From positions 2,294,001 to 2,358,000 of the forward strand of contig CANTUQ010000077.1 of assembly GCA_947683425.1 (NCBI GenBank): 64,000 nt of DNA. Reading direction: 5' to 3'. The position numbers and the translations under genes were made by a program. The notes under the pieces were generated by a model. It saw only the letters and a program-made list of their open reading frames with translations, searched no databases and was not told the origin of the DNA. Of the stretch, positions 46,491 to 56,349 are shown piece by piece (position 1 is the stretch's first letter; each line of letters begins with the position of its first letter). Source of the stretch: Excoecaria cochinchinensis (lineage: Eukaryota; Streptophyta; Magnoliopsida; Malpighiales; Euphorbiaceae).

Positions 46491-47458
46491 TTAGCTGTGG
46501 AACCTCTTGAGTCTATTGACATTTATAGGTTCTTTGAACTCATTTCCATCATGGTCTGTTAGGATTACTGCCCCTTTTGACAATAACTTTTTCAGCACAA
46601 ATGGACCTTCCCAGGTTGGTCTGAACTTACCACGTAATCTAGAACACCTGGCCTCATCTTCTTGAAAATAAAATCCCCTTCTTTTAGGGGATATTTTCTA
46701 AACTTGTTTCCAAACGATTGGGCTAGCCTTTTCTGATAAACCTAGTTATGATAGTAAGCTCACATCCTATCTCCATCTAATAGATTCAACTACAATAACC
46801 CTTGTCGGGCCCACTCGGTCTTTGGAATTTTAGCCTCCAAGGTTACTCTTAATAACTGAAGTTCAATCTCCGCTGGCAGTATTGCTTCTGTTCCATAAAC
46901 TAAAGAATGCGGGGTAGTCCCTGTTGAGGTCCTAGCAGTAGTTCTGTAACCCTATAGGGCAAATGGTAGCTTCTCTACCTAGTCCTTATACTTCTGAACC
47001 ATTTTAGACAAGATCCTCTTGATATTTTTATTAGCTGCTTCGACTGCCCAATTGGCCTGCGGGCGATATGGAGAGGACTTGTGATGTTCGATGTCGCACT
47101 TCTGGAGCAATTTCTTGGTTTTTGCCTGAAATTGAACCCCATTGTCAGACATAACATGATGCAAAAGGCTATATCTATATATCAGGTTCCTCTTAATAAA
47201 CCAAGACATCTTTTGTGCACCCACTTTCTTAAAAGGCTCTACTTCTACCCATTTTGTGAAGTAGTTGATGGCGATTATAATATATCGATGTCCTGTGGAA
47301 GCCTTCGGGTGTATTACTTCTATTATATCTATTCTACAAGCTGCGAATGGCCATGGAGATGTAGGTTGCAGAGTTATAAAACAGGCAGGTGTCTTAAGTC
47401 TGCATACTTCTGACATAATTGGCACTGCCTTACATACTCTGTTTCTGGTCTGGTTCAA
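46491..47458 (-). pseudogene. Integrase fragment of a second Tat-type element
   Basis: On the minus strand it starts within the zinc-binding region (CQLCQKYADLRH in one frame). It then reads SPWPFAACRIDII (first Asp kept), NYFTKWVEVEPF, VMSDNGVQF (second Asp) and SPYRPQANWAVEAANKN (Glu). After a stop at about 46976 the C-terminal part continues to FHS and the stop at 46491-46493. Similar to 51-835, but a separate, differently decayed copy. No LTR or RT adjoins it. Confidence 0.82.
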
Positions 47459-48269
47459 TCAAACCAGTCTGATCAGTAAATTTTTGGTGTCCTCGAAAAA
47501 TTTTCTTTTTACTACCAAAAATTCCTACATATCACCTAGAGTCCATCTGGAAAGTTTCATCAATTTTTGAAATCATTTACTATTTTTAAAACCTCGTTCA
47601 AACCTCTGGTCAACCCAAGTACTATTCAAACCGAAATCATAACTTTTTCGTTACTTTTAAGTCTAATTCCTCATAAAAATGACCCTATAATTCTTAACAT
47701 ATATTCATTAGACTCCAATAATATTTTTGGATCAATTAGGGATCATTTCTCGGTCCAGTAATTATTTATCAGTCCAACAGTCTAATTTTTCATTATTACC
47801 AAAATTTAGTATTTCATTACCATAAAATTCTACTCATCAATACGAGTACGTCCATATTTTCAGAATATTTTTTTGAGGTCCGTAGCTCGAGATATGGTCT
47901 GGTTAATTTCGAGTCAAAATTGGTCAAATCGGACTGAAGAAAACCTTCAGACGCCCGTCTGAAGCTACAGATGGCCTGGTCGTCCCTCATGACTAAGGGA
48001 ATGGCCTTCTATCACCCCCAAAGACACCTGTCTGTCATCACAGACGATCGTCTGTCAAGGACAGACTCGCCTAAACCTCCTTTTTCCACTGTTTTATACT
48101 TTCTAGACCCCATTCGACCTCCAATTGAACCTAAATTTCACATTCGTGCTCCCACTGATGTGCTCCATCCAATGGTATAATAAAATATTTTTTGACTCCA
48201 AAAAATACTATTCACTCCGTTGTCACTATTCATTATCAGAAAATACTATTCATGGCTAACTCGGTATTG
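47459..48269 (-). repeat. LTR-like fragment with CAGACGATCGTCTG words
   Basis: No ORF. A minus-strand TATAAAAC at 48091-48098 and downstream CT-poor leader suggest a U3/R region. Palindromic CAGACGATCGTCTG is at 48041-48054, with related GACGCCCGTCTG words at 47950-48065. Ends are not identifiable. Confidence 0.4.
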
Positions 48270-48274
48270 GGGCC
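48270..48274. repeat. Left TSD of element 2 (GGGCC)
   Basis: Matches 59010-59014 exactly. Confidence 0.9.
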
Positions 48275-50946
48275 TATAGACACCAGGTCCTGAGGCAGCT
48301 CAGACTGAAGTTAGCCTATGATAAAAATGATGCCTGTTCACGGGCAAAAGACAGATAGAAGTGATGGTTTCCTCAAAAAAAATATTTTTTGTTTTTATTT
48401 AAAAAAAAAATTAATATTTTTTAGGGGCCCGTTTCCTGGAGGGCCTGGGTTGTGAGGCCCATCTCCCCATCTCACAAAAGTGAGATGAGGCATCACGTTA
48501 GTGAGGAACGTTGGTGAGAGGCTGCCTCACGCGCCTCTTTTCCCTCCAGCGTCCTCCCTGTTCTGTTATTTTCGGGATTTTAGTTGAAGAGTGAGGATTA
48601 TGGTGGATTGGGTGAGAAACCACCTAACCTTTTCTATGAGATATAAAAAGAAAAAGTGGAGAACAGAGGGGAGGGGTTTTTGAAAAAAGCACCAAAGAAC
48701 TCAGAAAAGAAACATAGAGAGAAAAGAAGAGCTTGGAAAGCAAGAAAATGATTTTCGCTCTAAAAGCATTCTGAGATTGCTTCTTGAATCCAGAAAATTA
48801 ATTCCTGACGTTTGAGATTCAATCATCTTTGTTTTTTAATGTAATTTTCACCTTAAAATTTTTATCCGTCACTGTTTTATCATTTTCAAGAAAAGCAAGG
48901 GAGGAAAACCAGAGCTTCTTCATTTGCAAATCAAAGATCAATATCTGAGGGTAAATAATGGATAACCATCTCCTTCTTTGATCTCTTTCTTTCCTTTCTT
49001 TCTTCTTTTCTTTCTTTTTCTTATTTGGCTTTATAGTGTTTGTCATTTGAACATACTCTATTTTTTTTCATTTGATTTTATTGATCTGTATATAGCATGT
49101 TTCTTGTTGTTTATTATCAGAAATGAGCTTAAAATATTTATTTTGCTTAATCGGCATGTTTGTTGTTGTTTTATCCATGTTTTGATGGCATATTATCATT
49201 TTGGTTAATCTGTTAAAGATGCTCTGTTCATCCTTGCTTTTACGTTCTTCTGATCGTCCCTTCATTTTGTTCGAGTCCTGATTTTCTGTTTGAGTCATGT
49301 CCATGCTGCACGAGTCGTTTATTTCTCACTGTCCGTCGCGTTCCCCTGCTCTCTGTCTGAGTCGTGAAAGGTGCGCACGACTCGTGCACGAGTCGTGCTC
49401 CCCTTGCATGACTCGTGCAAGGAGAGCACGAGTCGTGCTCTCCTTTTTCCCTTACCTGTTCATTTCTTCTCTTTTTTCTTTTCTGTGCGTAAAGGCATGT
49501 ATATAATTTGCTTCATTTGATTTATGTCTTGATTATTAATGCCATTGTTGGTTGTTAATTCATTTGTATGTTTGTTTATTGGAGTTGGATTTTGTCGTTT
49601 AAAATATTTTGAGTCAAAATCAGTGTTTTTCCGGTGAGAGGTTTGTTTTTGCTTGACAGAGCAAAAACACAGCTCTGTTTCACAAGAAACATAGCTGTGT
49701 TCTTGCACTGCCTGGCGCTTTACTGGGGGAAACACAGCTGTGTTTTGTAAGAAAACACAGCTGTGTTTTCTTCACTGTCCCGTTTTCTTTTATTTCCCTT
49801 CATTTTCTGCATGCTGCATTTTGTTTCATTTTTCTTTATCTTTATTTATTTGTTCATATTTAATTAGTTTAATTAATTATTTATTTGATTGATCTATTAA
49901 TTGTTTTAATTAATTATTTTATTCAATTAATTTATTTATTCATCAATTATTAAATTTAGTTTGCTAACATTTGTTTATTTATTTTGTTTTATGGTCTAAA
50001 AAAATTATTTATCTTCATGAGTTTCATTCCTACTTGGGATAGTGGATCGGGAGATTAGAGACCATCAAATTGAGAGTTTGTATTTTAATTGTTGTATTTT
50101 TTTTATTATTATTTTTATGTGTTGTATGTAAAAATGTATTTTATTAATTGCCCGCATTATAAAAAGTCACGTATTTTAATAATTAATAACTTGAGACTTT
50201 TCTTAATAAATTAGACCAATGTCCTGTTTTAACCAATAAAATCTCACTTTCAAATGGAGCACTACTTTTCATAAAATGGGATCATTCATCCCAGTTTTTT
50301 CCAAATAATATCCTAAAAATAGTTCTTTAGTTTTTCCTAAATAATAAAAAGGAACCAATGTTCCTAAAATTTAATAAATGACCCGATTTATGTATGTTGC
50401 ATTTTAATTTCTTTTATGCGTTTATTTATTTGCTTGTTTATATTTTTTATTATTTATTTTGGGGGATTGTTCTGTCCCATTTTCTTTTATTTCTATTATT
50501 CATTTTGGGGGATTGTTCTGCCCATTTGTTTTATTTTATTTTGTAATTTATTTATTTATTATTTTATTTATCGCTTTTCCTATGTGAATGAATGCGCTCT
50601 AATTTATTGTATTACCGTGTGGGATGAGAGGTGAAATTTGGATTTCTTAAAAACTCATTTATAAAACTTAAGTCATTAATAAGAGTGAAGTTCCGAACAC
50701 CTTCTCTGGTTTAGATCAATAGAGGTTAGAGACCTTTCCCAATTTCTTGTAAATTGGGTGGCGACTCCAAAATACCTCAAAAGGTGCCTAAAGGCGTTGT
50801 GGGACTAGATGATCCTTTCCAATGATCTATTTCAAGGGAGGTGTCCAAAATGTCTCGAGATGCCCAAGATTAAAAGACGCAAACCAATCCCTCGAGCCCT
50901 AAAAGCGGGTTCAATGAGGGCCCTTGCTGGCTCGGCGCGCGTCATA
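48275..50946 (+). repeat. 5' LTR of element 2
   Basis: 2672 bp. The terminal dinucleotides have changed from TG..CA to TA..TA (TATAGACACC start, CGTCATA end), both fitting C-to-T decay. TATA-like TATAAAAAG is at 48642-48650. Palindrome clusters lie at 49300-49445 (ACGACTCGTG/CACGAGTCGT) and 49660-49770 (CACAGCTGTG). Confidence 0.9.
48642..48650 (+). promoter_or_regulatory. Putative TATA box, element 2 5' LTR
   Basis: TATAAAAAG about 370 bp from the LTR start. The 3' LTR has TATAAAG at 56763. Confidence 0.5.
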
Positions 50947-50947
50947 G

Positions 50948-50966
50948 TGGCGACTTCGCTCGGGAT
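50948..50966 (+). promoter_or_regulatory. Primer binding site of element 2
   Basis: TGGCGACTTCGCTCGGGA begins one base inside the LTR. It starts TGG as expected for pairing with a tRNA CCA end. The tRNA is not assigned. Confidence 0.6.
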
Positions 50967-51134
50967 TGATCGAATCTTCGCTTCGAAAGTGATTTAAGTT
51001 AAAATTATAATTGAGTTATTAAGAATCAAAAATTCCATTTCTAATCAAAATCGCATTACATCTACTAGAGCCTTAGAGTTATGTTAGTTGGTCTCTTATC
51101 TACCCCGGTGCGTTCCTAAAATACGACCCTACTT

Positions 51135-51245
51135 TCACTCATTGTAAGGAAGTGCTCGGGATAATCACCAGCTCAGGCCTCGTACCATCAAATGGTATAT
51201 CAAATGGAGACCCAATTGGTCGCTATGCTCGTTATGAGCTAGACC
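51135..51245 (+). promoter_or_regulatory. Conserved leader block (element 2 copy)
   Basis: GGATAATCACCAGC, CTCGTACCATCA and GGTATATCAAATGGAGACCC in the same order as in elements A and 1. Further similarity with element A continues to about 51660 (GCATGAAAGCC/TTTCATGCC region). Confidence 0.65.
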
Positions 51246-52022
51246 CATTAGCAGGGACTATGCTTGGGTAGACCTAAAGTCGCGCCACCTTTGACCAAAG
51301 CTCATGTAATGGCAATAGATACTTCCACTAGGTGAAATATACCATGATATCGTGCTTGCTATTTGGGCCGTCATATATTGAACAAAATCAATCAAATTAA
51401 ATGGTCTTCATTAAAGGCTTTCATGCCCTGGTGGGCCCATCTTAATTTAGTTAAATTGTTTACATACATAATGGCCAAACACCCATACGTATGTACATTA
51501 GGCAGGAGATGTTATGCTGCCGGTTTTTTTTATCGTGCACTATACGTGTCCAATGGGTTCCCTGTTAACCCATGGATTAAGCCCACCTAGGAAAGAGACT
51601 GCACTACCTCGTGTGTGGGAGAAATAAAGTTGGAAGGATCTATCTGCTTGCATGTGATTGTGGATGCTGCACAGCATGCTCGTACATCACACGTCATTCA
51701 TGCATATCGAAAAAAATAAAATAAACAAATATATATATATAAATAATAATATAGGTTCTCTCATGTTGCGTGTATACATATCCTTTCGTCTGCATATTAT
51801 TTTTTCACATGTACATATCATCCTGCATATAATTTCTTACATGCATCACATCGTATCATTATAATTTATTGATCTTTCACTCATCAAGGACCATCTGCAT
51901 AGCACGATCATGCATTATATGACATTCGTGCATCATTTTAACTTCTTAATTTTTCACCCACTGTAGACCATTCGTCCAGGTGGTTTAGAGGTCCTGACGG
52001 TCGGTTAAGAAAGATTTCACTC
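51246..52022 (+). other. Leader between block and gag, no gene seen
   Basis: AT-rich with ATGCAT words. Partly similar to the leader of element A. GGTGGTTTAGAGGTCC near 51978 leads into gag. Confidence 0.5.
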
Positions 52023-53406
52023 TTGGGATTATCAGAGCTGGTTTCAGATCAAGTTTCAGATTCTCTTTCAGAGGGTAGTGAGATATTGTCTTTTGAATCA
52101 TCAATAGAGTCAAGCATGTCTAGTCCAGCAAGTGGTTCTGATGCAACTAGGGCAGTGATTGCCGAAGAAGTGGGGAAAAGAATGGAAGAGTTTGAGGCTA
52201 GGATTATGGCAATGATGGGCAACCTTACCACTACTCAAGCCCCACTTGCTGAGCAACAGGCTACTACTCCAGTTGGGGGGCAAGATGAACAAGGGGCTGC
52301 AAGAGAGGAGCCCCCAGCAGCAGTGGATCCACCTGCAGTTGAGCCAAGAGCGCCAACGCCTGTTGAGCGTAGAGAAGGCCCTAAATCTGATATTAACTTA
52401 TGGGAGGAGCAAGAGGAATAGATGGTAGTAAAGGGAAAGTCACCCCAGACAGAAGAAGCCATTTGGAGAAAAATGGAGGAGAAATTCGAGGCGATGTCTC
52501 GAATGCTGATGATGGGAAAGGGGATGGACCCCGAAGACAAGGAGCTGGATAGTGATGATCTAATTCCTCTAAATTTCAAGATGCTTGATGTCCCAAAGTT
52601 TGATGGCACATCGGATCCCACTGCACACATCAAGCAATACTCTTTGATAATGAAGGGTACTATGCTAACAAAAAGGCAGAAGGTAGAGTACTTCTATTTA
52701 AGTTTGATAGGCCCTACGGTGGACTGGTATCATGGACTGGACCGGAGAACAAAAGAAGACTTAGGATCTGCTGACGGAGGAGTTCCTCCAGCAGTACGAC
52801 TGCAGTACAAGGATGGAGATCACTCTAAAAGATCTAGAGCTACTGTAGCAAAAGCAAGGCGAGTCATTCCATGAGTACCTAACCCGATGGAGGAACAGGG
52901 TAATGGAGATGAAGAAGAGGCCAGATGCTCCGGATCAGATCAGGATATTTATCAGGAATGCTAGCCCGTATTTGAAAGATGGATTAAAGATGAAGGGGCT
53001 GAAGGACTGGGCGTCCCTAAAAGATATAGCCATCGAAGCTGAGGCCGAGATCTGGATAAAATAGCTAAATCTACAAACATGGCGGCCTCTGGCAAAAGCA
53101 AGGGAAATAACAGTGGTAATGGGGGCAATACTGGGGCAGCAAAAGTCTCAACCACGGGAACGACTCGGTGCCACCTCACTATCTCGGGTAAGCCACTATC
53201 TTAGCACTTCACTCGTCTTATCAAGGAAGGGAAATTACAACCCTTTCCAGCTGGTCCTACCCCAAGCCAAGGCCAGCTTAGACACAGAACAGACTGGTAT
53301 TGTGCATATCACCACTACACGGGGCATAGAACAGACTATTACCGTCCTTTAAGAGATCGCATACAAGAATTGGTACCTAGTCTGGAGGATGGAAGAAAGC
53401 ATTAAA
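52023..53406 (+). pseudogene. Gag of element 2 (broken)
   Basis: Gag forms the particle that packages element RNA. In order: IAEEVGKRMEEFEARIMAMMG, a Pro/Ala/Glu-rich linker and an in-frame TAG at 52419-52421. Then come FKMLDVPKFDGTSDPTAH and KQYSLIMKG, and a one-base frameshift near 52770 at the KEDW motif. QQYD, ESFHEYLTRWRN and LKDWASLKDIAIEAEAE follow, with a second TAG near 52846 and another near 53062. The end has the degenerate Cys/His motif CAYHHYTGHRTDYY and a stop near 53404. The start Met is chosen as the first in the open frame; the true start may be upstream. Homologue of 22899-24020. Confidence 0.85.
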
Positions 53407-55589
53407 AATGTTGCAATGCCTATTCTTTTCTAAAATGTATTCCTGAACTATGCACTTATTTCTCTTTTCTATTTTAATAATATGGGCTTTTCTTATATAT
53501 GCATTGTCATATCTTATTGCATCAAGCATAAGTGATAATCGTGATTAAGGCATTGGTTTAATAAAGACCGTTTCATTCAGTTTTAATAAATAGTAATCTT
53601 GGTTGCATTCAATTTGACTCCTGAAGCGAGATAAAATGTGAAAAAAACTCGTTGCAATTAGCTGATTGGATGAAAACTCACTAAGAGTACTGAAACCTTT
53701 CTGATTACCCGTCAAAGCGATCCCCGGATAAGACGAAACCTAGAAAATGATTTAGGCAGTTTTTCTTTGCATAGCTCTCTAAATGACTGTTTTCTACCTT
53801 TATTTCGTAATCGCTTGCTAGCTTATTGAGCCTTTATACTGGTATGCTAAATGCGTACCGATTTTTTTGTTACACATGTTGAAACTACCCTTTGCCTAAA
53901 ATGATGTTTACTTCCCCTTAAAAAAATGGCCGCTCTAGTAAGAACGGATGTACTTCATTGATAATTGTTTGGGCTGTCAAAGCTAGGAAAGGGGGTTTGG
54001 TTATTCACAAACTCAGCATGGTCAGAGACATACATAAAAAAAAGAGAAAAAGAAAAAAAAAAAGAAAAAAGCAAAGAAAAGAGAAAAAAAAAGAGAAAGA
54101 AAAAATAGAGCTCAAGATAGTAACCACTTGATGAGTTTCAACGATCATCTTTTTAATTGTTATTCTGATCTTGATGAGAGAAAATGTTATCAAGCCCAAA
54201 TTCAAGAATACCTTTGTATGTGTAATTGAGCTGAGAACGGTTCACCCATCAGTCGAGTAAATATTGCGGCTATTTTTCTCTAGCGACCTGATCCTTCTTT
54301 GACAGCCATCTACCTAAGCCTAATATTGCAACCAAAGTAAGACCTCTTGATTCTTGGTTCAGTCTTATATAATTAACTGAGATGACCTTCTAATAAGGTT
54401 TGGTATGTAAGAAGAGGCATATGGTGTTTCTTAAGCTTCAAGCGGGAAGCCGCGAGTGCGTTCATGCAGTCGAGTTAAGTCTCGTCCCCAACGTTGCATA
54501 TAGAATCCGCGTTCAAAGAAAAAATTAAGAGCTAAGAGAAAATATTCAATCAAGAAAACTCGAGAGGGTTGATTGATAACAGGAGTCGAATGCACCTAAA
54601 GTGTTATTCATTGAAATTGAATAAAACTAGTGTTTTTGCATCACATGTCTAGTCATGGTCATCCTTATTGCTATATGGTGCATATAGATAGAAATGCATG
54701 CATAAACTAGGCATAAATATGCAATTAAATGGTTAAGAGAAACTTGTTGCAGGCATGAGGACATATGTTGGACCAAGTTTTAAGGCAGTAATAACAATTT
54801 TTCATGTGATAAATCCTCCTCCTCTCCATTTAAAAAAAAAAAAATGATGAAAAAAAATGAAAATGAATAAAAGCCGCTGGATTGGGCTGGGTCCATTCCA
54901 GGCAAAATAAATAAGGCACAGGGTTATGTGAAAATCCCTAAGGGGACACATTTTTTGCTAGTAAAAGCTAGTGTGAAAATCGACAAGGGACGCACTACCT
55001 TTAAAACAATGACTTTTGAAGCCTGGAGCGATAAGGCGACATTACTCCTAATAACTTCCCTTTAGGCGTATGGCACAGGACACGAGTTAAAGTTTTGGGG
55101 GCAGAATTTTCATTGACCGGGGGGCAAAGATGTGCACAAGACGGTTCTCTTTGAAAAGACTATGGGTCAGAATCCCTAAAGCCTAGACGATGCTTTTCTA
55201 GATCCTTGGGGGCATCAGACAATGTGAGCAGCCGAGCAGTACCCTCAACAAATCTCTTGAACACCTAGGATGTGGTCTATCCATTTTACATTTCACATGC
55301 ATCTCACATGCAGAGATCTTTTGCATATCCCCCTGTATATCATGTGCATTCAATCCTTTACACGTATAGTTGTGTACTCATAATTTTATACATTAATCCT
55401 TTGTTTGTGTTTCGTGTATATAGCTTTATGTATACATTTCACGCACATTATGCACACACAATCTTTTGTATATGCCTTCGTGCTAATGATTTTGCAGGAA
55501 AGGCCAAACTAAGCGATAGCTTGGGCACGATGAAGTCAAGAAGAAACATATGCAAGTTGAAATCATGCGGTAACTTGTAAAATCCTTTA
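53407..55589 (+). other. ORF-less conserved internal block of element 2
   Basis: Where pol would be expected there are no RT or integrase motifs. The part at 53640-54600 aligns in reverse with 11900-13150 of element 1. An A-rich run lies at 54030-54110. The part at 54890-55010 has a relative at 45290-45420. Confidence 0.7.
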
Positions 55590-56070
55590 TCAAAACATAT
55601 TTAAGTCCTTTAAAGACATTCTCAGTCTCTTCAGAGCATTATCTTTAAGTCCTTCTTTAAAGGCATTCTCAGTCTCTTCGGAGCATTATCTTTAAGTCCT
55701 TCTTTAAAGGCATTCTCAGTCTCTTCGGAGCATTATCTTTAAGTCATTCTTTAAAGGCATTCTTAGTCTTTTCGGAGCATTATCTTTAAGTCCTTCTTTA
55801 AAGGCATTCTCAGTCTCTTCGGAGCATTATCTTTAAGTCCTTCTTTAAAGGCATTCTCAGTCTCTTCGGAGTATTATCTTTAAGTCCTTCTTTAAAGGCA
55901 TTCTCAGTCTCTTCGGAACATTATCTTTAAGTCCTTCTTTAAAGGCATTCTCAGTCTCTTCGGAGCATTATCTTTAAGTCCTTCTTTAAAGGCATTCTCA
56001 GTCTCTTCAGAGCATTAACTTTAAGTCCTTCTTTAAAAGCATCCCCGATCTCTTTAGAGCATTAAGTTTT
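55590..56070 (+). repeat. 47-bp tandem array in the 3' region of element 2
   Basis: About ten copies, period 47 (CTTTAAG at 55643, 55690 and so on). Each unit holds CTTTAA/TTAAAG around an 8-nt loop (for example 55690-55709) and CTCTTCGGAG, which as RNA is a CUC/GAG stem closed by a cUUCGg tetraloop. Copies differ by only a few bases, so it expanded recently. Confidence 0.92.
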
Positions 56071-56095
56071 TCCAAATCCTTTCAATCCAAGGGAA

Positions 56096-56262
56096 TGTTC
56101 GCGTTTTGTAAGTCTGGAGCAGACTCGGCGCGTTACCATCAGAAGATGGAATCCTTGCACTTTGTAAGTTTGGAGCAGACTCAGTGCAGCTCAGAAGAGC
56201 AACCCTCGCATTTTGTAAGTCTGGAGCAGACTCAGCGCATCACCCAGTTTGAGAAGACAGCT
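56096..56262 (+). repeat. About 60-bp triplicate repeat with AGTCTGGAGCAGACT
   Basis: Three copies of TTTGTAAGT(C/T)TGGAGCAGACT at about 56104, 56161 and 56213. Each contains AGTCT/AGACT with a 5-nt loop (a U-G pair in the second copy). Confidence 0.8.
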
Positions 56263-56336
56263 GCCTCAGGTACGCGCTTCTTCTTTCTTTCTTTGAGTTT
56301 TGGCTCACCTAGGCACCCAGGCACTACGTTCCCCAA

Positions 56337-56349
56337 AACTGAGGGCAAC
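56337..56349 (+). promoter_or_regulatory. Polypurine tract of element 2
   Basis: AACTGAGGGCAAC directly before the 3' LTR start TGTAGACACCGGG. Confidence 0.7.

Noticed and set aside
55590..56070. CRISPR-like regular array
   Set aside because: Units are contiguous 47-bp repeats without unique spacers, in a plant retrotransposon.
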